Below are positions 10,004-46,255 of a DNA stretch of 64,000 nucleotides, one piece after another (position 1 is the first letter of the stretch; each line of letters opens with the position of its first letter). The stretch lies in assembly GCA_020137815.1 (NCBI GenBank), contig CM035360.1:2384077-2448076 (forward strand), written 5' to 3'. A program made the translations under genes and the position numbers. The DNA is from Hormiphora californensis (taxonomy: Eukaryota > Ctenophora > Tentaculata > Cydippida > Pleurobrachiidae). A model generated the notes under the pieces. It did not search any database, was not told where the DNA came from, and saw nothing but the letters and a program-made list of their open reading frames with translations.

Positions 10004-13000
10004 ATGGGGTTTAAATTCGCGATTGACCGAGGCGGCACCTTCACGGATGTCTACGTAGAAAATCCTGATGGGTCTCAACTTGTCTACAAGCTCCTATCCG
10101 AGGATTACCATTATAAAGATGCCCCGAGTGAGGCGATACGCCGTCTTATTTCCAAGGTGTGATGAAGCAGAGAACACTTCCACATTTCAAAGTTGATTCA
10201 TGGTTTGTGTTTAATTAAATCTGACGCTAATGAAAAGAAAAGCGGTCTCTAACCGAAGGATAGTTTTCAGGAAAAGAAATGGGCTACCCGATTGAGACAT
10301 CACAGATTGATTGGATAAGGATGGGTACTACTGTGGCGACCAATGCGTTATTGGAACGAAAGGGAGAACCAATGGCATTTTGTGTAACAAAGGGATTTAA
10401 AGATCTACTACACATCGGAAACCAAGCTCGACCATCTATATTCGATCTTGTACGTTACCTAACTAGTTGTGTGGCTCACATCGCATTCTACTCAGGGAGA
10501 GTTCGGTAGATCAGCTTAGGGCCTTTCCATGCACATCTGCAATTGCACTTTTGTTTCGTCTGGAAAGACTAACCAGTAACCAACTTCACTACCATTACAT
10601 CCTACCACTCCCTCCTAGTCGTGTGAGTGCCCGGAGGTACTATATAAAAGCGTCCTGGAGATCGATGAAAGAGTAGTACCGGTACAGGATAACTGTCAAC
10701 TATACCCTGAATCACATAAAAAAGTAAGTAAAATCGGGTCCTCCTGTCTCTGAAATTGATACAGAGCAGGCATCCAATATGATACCTGTTCTAGTTTAGA
10801 TAATTAACCCACGGCGTGTTCTAATCCACACATTTAACTATAGGTGGTGATTGAACGGAGAGTAAACCGAGAGCAGGTGCGGAAGGATTTACAAGAGTTA
10901 AAGAGCACTGGAATCAACAGTATTGCTATTGCACTACTTCACTCTTATTGGTAAGAATTAACACACAAAAGTAAATAAATAACAGGATTGTGATTGACGT
11001 TAACATCACCCGGTATGATATATCATTACATTGACATTCCCCATTGTTCAGTTTCGCATCACATGAGTTAGAAGTCGCTGAGATAGCGAAGGAATTGGGA
11101 TTCAAGAACATTTCAATGTCTCACAAAGTTATGGAGATGGTTAAGATCGTACCCCGGGGACATACAGGTAACACTGACGTGAGAGAGGAGAGAGATATCA
11201 CATATAGTACCTTCCTAACTGCTAACAGACGTGGTTTTTTACCTTGGTCGACCATATCTCTTCGCTCTTACATTTACAAATGTAAAGGAGGGTGAGAGAG
11301 GGTTTAGCCAACTGAACTAATAACTGAAATCCTCCCACCGAGAGTGCTCAACTGGTTACCTAACCCAACCCAACCCAAGACCCAACTGTACTAATAACTG
11401 AAATCCTCCTTCTAGCGTGTGCTGATGCCTATCTAACTCCACATATTCAAGTTTATCTGGAGGGCTTCATGAGCAACTTTAAAGATAACTTGAAGGTACA
11501 TTTAGCAATTAATTAATTAAGTATAACTAACCGGTTAGTTAACGGCCGTTAATATATTTTGTTAATATATTTTGTTAATATATTTTGTCTCCCAATACTA
11601 GCGTCTTCCTGTTTTGAGCGTATGCAGCAACCCCTATAACTCTCCCCTATTACTCACCCTTTAATTCCACCCAGCATTATTCCCTTCTCTAAGTAAACAA
11701 GTCTCCCTCTTCCCGACAACCCTTTCCTACACAGAACGTTCCATTGATGTTCATGAAATCTGATGGTGGTTTGACACGTGCATCATCTTTTACCGGTAGC
11801 CACGCTATACTCTCAGGACCAGCGGGAGGGGTGGTAGGATACGCCCAGACCTCCCCCTCCGGGGCACCCCTTGTTGGGTTCGATATGGGAGGTATTTTAT
11901 TTCACCCACATGACAACCACTATATATCGGTGTTCATCTTGTTAATCAGTTGATGTTTGTGGAGAATGAGCATGATTTATTGAATAATTACGATAGGCTA
12001 GACACATGTCCCTCTCCCTATGAACAGGTACCTCAACAGACGTATCCAGATATGCGGGTACCTACGAACACGTCTTCGAGACCACCACTGCAGGAGTCAG
12101 TATCCAGGCTCCTCAACTTGACATCAACACTGTAGCAGCAGGAGGTGGATCATGCCTCATATTCCGTGCTGGACTCTTTGTGGTGGGTCCTGAGAGTGCC
12201 GGGGCCAACCCTGGACCAACATGTTATAACAAGGGAGGTCCACTAACTGTAACAGATGCAAACCTCATCCTGGGGAGACTCAGGCCGGAGCATTTTCCAA
12301 AGATATTTGGACCGAACGAGGATGAGCCCCTGAATTTAGCGGCTACTGTTGGGAAGTTTGAGGTCCTGACACGGGAGGTGAATGAGTTCCTGGGAAGGGA
12401 GATGAGTGTGAGTGAGGTGGCGTTAGGATTCATTGATGTCGCTAATGAGAGTATGTCTCGACCAATCAGGGCCCTTACCCAGGCTAAAGGTGAGTGATTA
12501 TAGAACAAACAAACAAACAAACATGTATACAATTGCCACTCTTGTTTTCTGAAAGTCTAAACTCTAAATATGCTAAAATTTCTCATGATCTCCTTTCTTT
12601 TCTTTCAACATACTTTTCTTTAAACATCTCCCGGCAGGTGCACAGTTGCTCGACAGTCTATTTCTGGCTGCTATTTCTGGCTGCTATTTCTGGCTGCAAG
12701 TACCCAGAAATAGGGTCTAGCAGCCAGAAATAGATTTTCTCTCACGTGATCTCTCTATCTCTATATGGGATACGAGAGATAGAGAGATCACTAAATCTAT
12801 TTCTGGCTGCTTGCAGCCAGAAATAGGTCTAGCAGCCAGAAATAGCAGCCAGAAATAGCAGCCAGAAATAGACTGTCGAGCAACTGTGCACCTGCCCATC
12901 TCCCTTCCATAGGTCACGATACATCTCTCCATGCGCTTGCGTGTTTTGGGGGTGCAGGTGGACAGCACGCGTGCAGTATTGCCCGATCCCTGGGAATGAG

Positions 13001-16000
13001 AAGGGTGTTTGTGCACAAGTATAGTAGTGTCCTGTCAGCATATGGGATTGCACTGGCGGATGTAGTACATGATACTCAGCGGCACTGTGGGGTTAGTATA
13101 ACCACACTTTAACTATAATACATTGTAACAATACTGTAACTACATTGAAACGATACTTAATCAAATTATTATAACGCGTCAATGACCAATTTAAGTTAAC
13201 AAAACTATTTATTTAACGAGAAGTGTACACGATGTTACAGTCCTAGTGCCTGACAACCTATCTACAGTTATTACACTATTTACACATGTTACAGTTGAAG
13301 TTCAAGAAGGAGAATTATGTTAGCCTGGATGATTTAGCGGACGCACTAAAGGAAGAGTGTCGGATAAAGCTTGCTGAACAAGGTTTCAACCAGGCAGTTC
13401 TCTCTGTTTATCTGCATCTCAGGTAGCTAGTAAAATCTTCTACTGATCTGTACCAAAGTGATTCAAAGTGAGACCTTATCAAATAATTCAAAATCACTCA
13501 TCACCCCCTGAACTTTCATGATGCCCCACCCTCTCATCTCACTAAACGCACTCCCCCTCTAGATACGAGGGAACTGACTGTGCTCTCATGTGTAAAGGAA
13601 CTGGAGATGGGTGGTGCGATAAAGGCGACTATTTAGCATCATTTGAGGACCGGTATCAAACTGAGTTTGGATTTGTTCTTCAGGGAAGGGAGGTTATTGT
13701 GGATGATGTCCGGGTTCGAGGTAATTAATTAGATAATTAACTTATTAACCAATCAACTGATTAACTAATTAACTTGTCAACTAATAAGCTGTTCTCTTTC
13801 CAGCTCCCATATAGGTTTTGTCCTTTTCCATTTTTCAGGTATCGGTAAAAGTGAGGTAACGCTGAACACAAAACCTTCCAATTCTTCAAACCACTCTGCC
13901 CCTGACATCACTACAGTCAAGGTTCACTTCAAGGCGGGTCACCTAGCAACGACACTCGCTAACCTAGCAACGGTTGCCCCTGGTTACACCGTCACCGGTC
14001 CGGCCCTCCTCCTTGACACAAACAGCACAGTGCTGGTCGAACCGGGCTGTACGGCTCTTGTAACACCCCAGGGGGATATCCAGATAGATATTGCACGTGC
14101 ACAGTCACGTGATCAAGATACCAGTCTTGACCCGGTCCAGTTGTCCATCTTCTCCCACCGGTTCATGAGTACTGCGGAGCAGATGGGGAGGGTACTACAG
14201 AGGACCTCTATATCTGTTAATATTAAGGAGAGGCTGGACTTTAGCTGTGCAATGTTCGATGCTAGTGGAGGGTAAGTTGTCAGGCACTGACTGTAACATC
14301 GCACAAACTGCTTGATTTACTCCAGGAAACGACCGAACCTGGTTTTTTTCCACCGAACCGAACCGAACCGAATTTGAAAAACTTTTTTACCGAACCGAAC
14401 CGAACCGAATTTCGGTAACCGAACCGAACCGAACCATACAAAACTTTTTCTGTATAAATGTTTCTTTAAAAAGTCATGGAGAGCACCGATCAAGGTATTG
14501 AGAATCATTCTCTGAAATTTGGTTAAAAAATGTTTGAAACAAGAATTATTGCATTATGTATTCATAATGCTGTGTTTCCCTGCCCTACCGTTTCACATGT
14601 CAGTGACATTGTCACTGCCAACAGGATCAAGGCTTGGTCATAATGTAATGTGAGATGCATACGATCTAGCTGTCAGTATACTTCTCACATAGCTTAGAGT
14701 TAGCTAACTCCCAATCACATGACACTTGCTAACCAGCTTTTGACATTCTAACTTAACTACTTATCTAACATCTCACACTCGACTCGCAAGATGAAAATGT
14801 GTATGTAACACGCGAAACGCGCGGCAGAGCATTTCATGTTTTGTTGAGTGGCGCGCGCACACACGTCCATCAAACTGTGTCAATGAGGTGTTTGATGAAG
14901 GAGTAGCTCGTCACTGTGCGCGCGGCTCTAGTTGCTACACCGTTGCCCTCGCAACGAAAGTGTGACCAAAAAATGTCCCTCTACCGATTAGTTAGTATAC
15001 CAAAATGTCGTTTTCGAATTCTAACCCTGCTATGCCTTTTTACAAAGTAAAAAGGCATCCGGGTGAATGCCTTCGGCATTCACCCGGGCAGGGAAAAAAT
15101 TTCAAAGTCAATTTTGTGAAAAAATTTTCAAAGCCAATTTTATCGTAAATTTTCTATGTCAATTTTTGCGTACGAATCGTGTTTCGAATCGGCAATGCTA
15201 TACGGGAATGGTATTGCTAATTAGCAGGATTAAACGAACCATGAATCGTGTCTCTCTAAATTTCCCAATTAGATTTGATGGGGGATCACGTATCAGCACA
15301 ATCCATCTCGGACCCACTAATTACCAACATCACTCCCGTTTAGCATTGTCGATTAGAAACACGATTCGTACACCATAATTTCACAAAATTTCAGGTAATG
15401 ATTCTCAATACCTTGATCGATGCTCTCCATGAATTTTTAGAGAAACATTTAATTTTGTGAAAAAACTTTGTAAAATATTTCAAAGTCAATTTCGGAAAAA
15501 AAATTCTATGTCAATTTTGCCGTACGAATCGTGTTGCGAATCGGTGATGCTATGCGGCAGTGCTCTCGCTAATTAACAGGATTTATTGAAACATGAATCG
15601 TTTCCCCTAAACTTCCTAATTAGATTTGATGGGGGATCACGTATCAGCATAATCAATCTCGGGCCCACTAATTAGCAACATCACTCCCGCTTAGCAATAC
15701 CGATTCGAAACACGATTCGTACGCAAAAATTGACATAGAAAATTTTCCATAAAATTGACTTTGAAAATTTTTACAAAGTTTTTTCACAAATTAAATGTTT
15801 CTCTAAAAATTCACGGAGAGCATCGATCAAGGTATTGAGAATCATTACCTGAAATTTTGTGAAATTTTTTTGTGAAAAATATTTTAAGTAAATTATGGTA
15901 TACGAATCGTGTTTCTAATCGACAATGCTAAACGGGAGTGATGTTGGTAATTAGTGGGTCCGAGATGGATTGTGCTGATACGTGATCCCCATCAAATCTA

Positions 16001-19000
16001 ATTAGGAAATTTAGAGAGACACGATTCATGGTTCGTTTAATCCTGCTAATTAGCAATACCATTCCCGTATAGCATTGCCGATTCGAAACACGATTCGTAC
16101 GCAAAAATTGACATAGAAAATTTACGATAAAATTGACTTCGAAAATTTTTTCACAAAATTGACTTTGAAATTTTTTCAAACATTTTTTAACAAAATTTCA
16201 GAGAATGATTCTTAACACCTTGATCGGTGCTCTCCACGAAAGTTTCTGAATTTGTTGACCCTCTCATGAGGACACGATTCGACGGGAAGTCAGGTATCAA
16301 ATCAATCCATATCGAACCCGCTAACTAGCGAAATCATTTCCACATAGCACCACCGATTCGAAATAGGGCTAATACGGCGAAATTGACATTGAAATCCATA
16401 CAATTTTCATGAAATAATTGAAAAATTTTGCATGAAAAAGCCCGATTTCTGGGCATTTTTTGACCAAAAAATTCGGTGGTTCGGCCAAAATTTCCTACCG
16501 AACCGAACCGAACCGAACCGCCCAAAAAACACCGAATTTCCGAACCGAACCGAACCGAACCGAATATTCGGTCGCTTCCTGATTTACTCTGATATGGAAT
16601 ACAACTAATCTAGTTCGACCCTCTCTCGCCACAAAGAGCCTAACAGTTAACACAACCTCTAATTGATAATAGTAAAACCCCTCACAACCCTCTCTCTGCA
16701 GGTTGGTAGCGAATGCCCCACATATCCCTGTCCATCTGGGTGCGATGCAGGAAGCAGTTCAATTCCAGCTGAACCACAGGCAGGGAGATATTAAGGAGGG
16801 GGATGTGTTGTTAACCAACCATCCTAACGCAGGGGGATCCCATCTACCTGATCTAACTGTTATAACTCCCGTGAGTGTGGGTGGGGTGGGTGTAGGGTGG
16901 GGGTGGGGAGGTAGATGGGGGTGGGGGAGGAGGGGGATCTCATCTACCTGATCTAACTGTCATAACTCCCGTGAGTGGGGTGGGGGTGGGTGTAGGGTGG
17001 GGTGGGGAGGTAGATGGGGGTGGGGGAGGAGGGGGATCTCATCTACCTGATCTAACTGTCATAACTCCCGTGAGTGGGTGTGGGGTGGGTGTAGGGTGGG
17101 GTGGGGAGGTAGATGGGGGTGGGGGAGGAGGGGGATCTCATCTACCTGATCTAACTGTCATAACTCCCGTGAGTGGGGGTGGGGTGGGTGTAGGGTGGGG
17201 TGGGGAGGTAGATGGGGGTGGGGGAGGAGGGGGATCTCATCTACCTGATCTAACTGTCATAACTCCCGTGAGTGGGGGTGGGGCGGGTGTAGGGTGGGGT
17301 GGGGAGGTAGATGGGGGTGGGGGAGGAGGGGGATCTCATCTACCTGATCTAACTGTTATAACTCCCGTGAGTGGGGGTGGGGTGGGGTGGGGGATCCCAT
17401 CTACCTGATCTAACTGTCATAACTCCCGTGAGTGTACTGTAATCTCCTAAATAGCGTGAGAGAGGGGTTTGGTAGCTTAGTGGTATAGCTCCGAGTATGT
17501 CTCTCTGGAGGTCCCTGGTTCAATTCCCGGACAAACCCAGTATTTTTCGATTTTCTTACTTATTTAATTCTTGGTCTCTTTATTCAGAGTGTGAGAGAGG
17601 GCCGAGGGGCGGATTAAAATGAGCCCGCATCTAGATATGACAAGTCCAAATATACCCATATCGTATGTAGTGCTCTTTGGGTGACATGTAACAAATGGCA
17701 CCCCTTCAGACTTCACTCCGCAGTACTACCACTATGACTACTGACACCCCTTCAGACTCCGCAGTACTACCACTATGACTACTGACATCCCTTCAGGTGT
17801 TTGATAAAGGGAGCGCTAAACCAGTATTCTATGACTACTGACACCCCTTCAGGTGTTTGACAAAGGGAGCGCTAAACCAGTGTTCTATGTTGCTTCCCGT
17901 GGTCACCACGCTGATATTGGTGGTCTTACCCCTGGGTCTATGCCACCCATGTCCCAAACACTGGAGGATGAGGGTGCTGCTTTCTACAGCTTTAAACTGG
18001 TAATAATGAGTTGTTGTTTTACAGTTTTAAATTGGTACTGAATTATTTAGTGTCTAGATTTACAGTAGTTTTACTTGACTCGCTCATATCATTCATGTAA
18101 CTACATTGTATATTAATTATGTGTATTTCCTGCACAGGTAGAAGGTGGGATATTCAACGAGAAGGGTGTTACTAAGAAGTTAATGGAACCAGGGAAGATT
18201 ACTGGTAATAGTGGAACTAGGAACCTCCCTGATAATCTCAGTGATCTTAAGGCTCAGGTAAATTGTTGTCTCACTCTGCCCTCTCCGGACCGGACCGAAG
18301 GCAGTGTGTACGACATGACTGTCATGTAGTATGTAGTATGACAAATTGGGTCTAGAAACAGCTCGCTCCCGGATATCTCCCACTTCAATTCTTACTTAAT
18401 ACTCCCAACCAGGAACCGATCGACACAAGTAAACAACCAATCAGAACTCGTTATTTAGGTCACGTGACTAGTTATAAGCCAACCAGGGACCAGTATTTCC
18501 CGATTCGGTCGGTTCCTGCTCCTAATCGTCTAGTGAATACATCCCCTCTCCCAGGTAGCAGCCAACCACAAGGGTATCCAGCTGATCCACGAGTTAATCC
18601 GAGAATACAGTCTCCCTGTAGTACAGGCCTACATGGGCCATATCCAGAAAACTGCAGAACTGAGCGTCCGGGACTTAATGAAAGAGGTTGATATACAATT
18701 GTTGCACAACTTTACCAACTCCTATAGAGCCGCTAAATCATGAATATCTTGCATGGTATACTTAGTGATCATTATATAATAGTGATCATTGAAGAAGCAA
18801 CTATTGACTCATCTCCCCCTTGTGTTAGGTTTGCCAGAAGGTGGGTACTGGGTAGTGATGTTCTTCTATTCCCTTGTGTTAGGTTTGCCAGAAGGTGGGT
18901 AGTGATGTCCTGTCTGCTGAGGATCAGCTTGATGATGGAAGTCCCATTTGTCTCACTGTAAAATTAGATGCTGCAACGGGAGGAGCTGTGTTCGATTTTA

Positions 19001-21113
19001 CTGGTACCAGTCCCCAGGTGAGAAGTGTTAAATCACTTATGTTGCATGGCAATTAGATTTCCAAATCATTATCAGTTGCCCCCTGATGACCCCTCTGTGT
19101 GCACTGCACCAACTACAGAGGGGGGTGCACACTGTGCATCAGGAACCGACCGAAACAAGTAAACAGCCAATCAGAACTCGTTATTTAGGTCACGTGACTG
19201 GTTATCAGCCAATCAGGTAGCAGTATTTCCTGATTCAGTCGGTTCCTGCTGTGCAGTGCACACTGTGCAGTGCTCTAGATTCAGCTGTACAATTAGGGAC
19301 CCCCCTCTGCAGTTTGGTTACGAAATAACCCCTTCGCGCGCTGGCAAGGGAGGGGTAACTTCGTTGCCAAATCTGCAGTACCCCGTTAAACTCCTCTCCC
19401 TCTCTCCAGGTGGTCGGTAACTTGAATGCTCCCCGTGCCATAACAATGTCTGCTATTATCTACTGTCTGCGGTGTATGGTGGGATATGATATACCGCTTA
19501 ACCAGGGGTGTCTGGTTCCCATTCAAACCATAATACCTGAAGGTAGGATATGTATTTTGCTGTGTGCCCCCGGAAATTAGAAATTAATGAAGCTGCTAAA
19601 TGTCTCAAGTTAGGTCCAAATCAGGGATCCCCTTTCTCTCTATAGGGTAGTGTGCCGGACACTAATCAATGTTATCTAGGTAGTGTGTTGGACCCCCAAC
19701 CCTCCATCTCTACTTAATATTAGGTAGTGTGTTGGACCCTCACCCCGGAGCTGCTGTTATTGGTGGAAATGTACTGACCTCCCAACGAGTTGTTGATGTT
19801 ATTTTCAAGGCATTTTCAACCTGTGCAGCGTCCCAGGTTAGTATATCATGATTCATGTTAGTGTTGTTAATATTTTGAAATACATATACCATAAATTGAT
19901 GCAATTAATTACACCGACAATTTTAAACTACAGCACATCCTATTTAAATCAATTAGTAAACTGATTAGTCGCGACTATGTAATTAGTTAGCTAAATAATT
20001 AATTATAATTAATTAAACAACTACCTAATTAATTCCTCTTCTCCAGGGTTGCATGAACAACATTACCTTTGGCTCTGAAGACGGTGGCTACTATGAAACA
20101 GTGGGAGGGGGAGCTGGTGCCGGTCCTAGTTGGGAGGGGAGATCCGGTATCCACACACACATGACAAACACCCGGATTACAGACCCTGAAATAGTAGAAC
20201 TCAGGTATGGATTTATGCTTGCAGGAACCGACCGAAACAAGTAAACAACCAATCACAACTCGTTATTTAGGTCACGTGACTGGTTATCAGCCAATCAGGG
20301 ACCAGTATTCCTTGATTCGGTCGGTTACTGCTTACTTGATAGTTGATGAGAATATATTGTCCAACTAAATGAAGAATTCTGTGTAGTGTTTGTTTGTTTA
20401 CCAAATATCAAGTGTCCACATATTAACAGAAATATCCTCATGAGTTGGGTATCACAGCTACTATTTCCCAGGTACCCGGTCATTGTTGAGAAGTTCTCTC
20501 TGAGACCAGATAGTGGGGGAAGTGGGGCTCATCCGGGTGGAGATGGGATGGTGAGAAGGCTCAGATTTAGACGACCCCAGACTCTCTGTTGTCTAACTGA
20601 GCGACGTTCAACCGCTCCATATGGACTAAAAGGTATTTCATCCACTATGAATAGTTTGAGTTTTAATTAGTTAGTAATTCGTTTAGTTTGCTTTAATTAG
20701 TTAATTGGTGTCTAATTACCAGTTAATTTTCGGACTAACATGATATTTATCGATAGGGGGAGGTAGTGGCAAGAAAGGAGTTAATCTGCTGGAGAGAAAG
20801 AATGGCCAGATAATCAACCTTGGATCTAAATGTGCCATAGATGTAAACCCTGGGGTAAGAGATTTAATCCTCCCTTTCTTTTCGTTCTTTAAAACAACAC
20901 AACATTAATATTTCTTTACTCATAACTCACCCCCACTATGTAAAATATGAGTTAGAACATCTCTTGTAGGACGTGTTTGTGCTGCAAACTCCAGGAGGTG
21001 GTGGGTGGGGAGGAAAAGAGGAGAATATTGAGGCAGCCCCATCCGCAAAGAGAAAAAGAACGGAAGCGAGGGGTAGCGTGGCTGAATATAAACGTCTCCA
21101 AGAATCCGCATAG
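10004..21113 (+). CDS. OPLAH: 5-oxoprolinase (ATP-hydrolysing)
   Basis: Cytosolic enzyme of the gamma-glutamyl cycle that opens 5-oxo-L-proline to L-glutamate with ATP. Exons: 10004-10156, 10271-10449, 10619-10723, 10844-10950, 11052-11167, 11416-11495, 11735-11891, 12028-12489, 12913-13091, 13295-13422, 13563-13720, 13839-14271, 16702-16870, 17853-17999, 18138-18257, 18556-18686, 18883-19017, 19410-19542, 19724-19836, 20047-20204, 20472-20632, 20757-20854, 20970-21113. The hydantoinase A-type N-terminal half has [44 protein letters not shown] and [15 protein letters not shown]. The hydantoinase B-type half has [54 protein letters not shown] and GCMNNITFG. All align in order with animal OPLAH to QTPGGGGWG near the end. 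Junction phases fit except exon 1/2, which is off by one base. Several junctions are tandemly duplicated, and introns hold hAT-like elements. Confidence 0.94.
11309..11411 (+). repeat. Duplicated segment before OPLAH exon 6
   Basis: CTAATAACTGAAATCCTCC occurs at about 11316-11334 and again at about 11393-11411, the second copy leading into the acceptor TTCTAG of exon 6. The first copy lacks the AG. Confidence 0.75.
12633..12896. mobile_element. 264-bp foldback element with 8-bp target duplication
   Basis: In OPLAH intron 8. The arms are long inverted repeats starting GGCAGGTGCACAGTTGCTCG, extending into tandem 13-bp units (TATTTCTGGCTGC, three on each side). Both ends are flanked by the identical octamer CATCTCCC (12625-12632 and 12897-12904). 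An 8-bp duplication suggests a hAT- or P-type nonautonomous element; no coding capacity. The centre is a second smaller inverted repeat (ATCTCTCTATCTCT / AGAGATAGAGAGAT). Confidence 0.88.
14323..16581. mobile_element. 2.26-kb foldback hAT-like element in OPLAH intron 12
   Basis: Terminal repeats CAGGAAACGACCGAA and, inverted at the right, CAGGAAGCGACCGAA. The flanks are an identical octamer ATTTACTC (14315-14322 and 16582-16589). Subterminal CCGAACCGAACCGAA runs mark both ends. Internally, a ~200-bp block at about 15171-15372 is repeated inverted and nearly identical at about 15899-16100, with a diverged inverted copy at about 15523-15730. No transposase-like ORF. The terminal repeat resembles that of the 109-bp MITE family (CAGGAACCGACCGAA), so both may be mobilised by the same transposase. 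Confidence 0.88.
16829..17433 (+). repeat. Tandem array of OPLAH exon-13 donor junctions (99-bp unit)
   Basis: The end of exon 13 (coding [11 protein letters not shown]) plus its GTGAGTG donor and a G-rich intron start is repeated head to tail. Donor GTs lie at 16871, 16971, 17070, 17169, 17268, 17367 and 17428. Spacing is 100, then four times 99, then 61 bp. The 99-bp unit is a multiple of three, so the second to sixth copies read through as an open frame. Confidence 0.92.
17465..17538 (+). tRNA. tRNA-like sequence or tRNA-derived SINE head (degenerate)
   Basis: In OPLAH intron 13. The ends GGGTTTG and CAAACCC pair over 7 bp. An A-box (TAGCTTAGTGGT) and a B-box (GGTTCAATTCC) fit the internal Pol III promoter, and a TTTTT run follows within 10 bp. 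The anticodon arm pairs poorly and the T-stem has a mismatch, so no anticodon is assigned. It may be a tRNA pseudogene or the head of a SINE. Confidence 0.5.
17706..17880 (+). repeat. Tandem copies of the OPLAH exon-14 acceptor region
   Basis: The block CTATGACTACTGACAYCCCTTCAG is repeated, and twice it is followed by the first ~30 bp of exon 14 (GTGTTTGAYAAAGGGAGCGC). Acceptor AGs end at 17796 and 17852. Using the first gives an in-frame TGA after 14 codons; the second gives the OPLAH frame. Confidence 0.88.
18410..18518. mobile_element. 109-bp hAT-type MITE, copy 1
   Basis: Inverted ends CAGGAACCGA.../...TCGGTCGGTTCCTG, in OPLAH intron 15. It contains TAGGTCACGTGACTAG with a CACGTG core. 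Flanking octamers CTCCCAAC/CTCCTAAT match at 6 of 8 positions. Confidence 0.85.
18821..18916 (+). repeat. Duplicated OPLAH exon-17 acceptor junction
   Basis: CCCTTGTGTTAG plus the first ~18 bp of exon 17 (GTTTGCCAGAAGGTGGGT) occurs twice, 54 bp apart (AG ending at 18828 and 18882). The first acceptor leads into an in-frame TAG after 8 codons. Confidence 0.88.
19140..19248. mobile_element. 109-bp hAT-type MITE, copy 2
   Basis: In OPLAH intron 17. Same inverted ends and CACGTG-centred interior. Flanks CTGTGCAT/CTGTGCAG agree at 7 of 8 bases. Confidence 0.87.
19640..19745 (+). repeat. Three successive copies of the OPLAH exon-19 acceptor edge
   Basis: GGTAGTGTG(C/T)(T/C)GGAC after an AG occurs near 19647, 19680 and 19723, decaying with distance from the true exon. 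The middle copy, if used, runs into an in-frame TAA. Confidence 0.78.
20222..20330. mobile_element. 109-bp hAT-type MITE, copy 3
   Basis: In OPLAH intron 20, 18 bp after exon 20. Inverted ends CAGGAACCGACCGAAAC/...TTCGGTCGGTTACTG. Flanking octamers TATGCTTG/CTTACTTG are only partly alike, suggesting an older insertion. Confidence 0.82.
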
Positions 21114-21839
21114 AATGTTTCAGAGACTATATAATTCGCATATATGTTTTATCTGCATAGAGTTATGTTGCAAGATTCAGGCTCCATTTTATCTTTTTCT
21201 ATCATGTTTTTATTGTTTACAGTTTTCAAGCTCCCTAAATCAAATTGTTTTATTTGGAAATCGAATTATCTGGTCCCCTGAGTGACTTGGCTTTGGAAGT
21301 AAAGATTTAGCGTAGCGCGCGAGTCGATGACATGTATGGACGCGCCGAAACAGCGGGAAAGTAGGACGCGCAATTACCAAACCGCGCCGCGCGTCGGAGA
21401 ATTGGTGATGAAATCGTAACCTGCAAACTGAGCTGCAAAAGAAACTGAACAGTCATTTTGGAAATTTCCTTCCCAAAAAAGTTGTGAATTTTGCTGCGCC
21501 GGCCGCCGAGTAGAAAAAACTAATTCACCAATTAATTAATTGCATTGAATTGTTTACACACAGTATAAAAGTAAAAAACACTGCTTATGGAGGAATTGCT
21601 GAGTTTTTTACGTTTTTGTGAAATATGCTTGTTTTGGAAAAAAGAACAAAGTTTTGGAACCTGGTGCAACTGGCAGTGATAGTAACCATGAGCAATAAAT
21701 AAATTTTGATATAGCTTAAACGCATTTTTTCTACTCCAATCCAAAACATGTTGATATCTTTAGAATTAACCCAGAAACATAGCTCAACAAAATCCCCACG
21801 CACTGCTAGGAAGGGTGATTGGGTGTGAACTCATGAGCC
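21114..21839. other. Intergenic between OPLAH and the DIDO1-like gene
   Basis: OPLAH 3' UTR followed by a CG-rich stretch (about 21310-21400, with repeated CGCGCG and GCGCC) that could be the downstream promoter; then A/T-rich sequence. No coding signal. Confidence 0.5.

Positions 21840-46255
<24,416 letters not shown>

Noticed and set aside
20977-21285. Plus-strand open frame [11 protein letters not shown] over the last OPLAH exon
   Set aside because: Off-frame shadow of the conserved OPLAH C-terminus.
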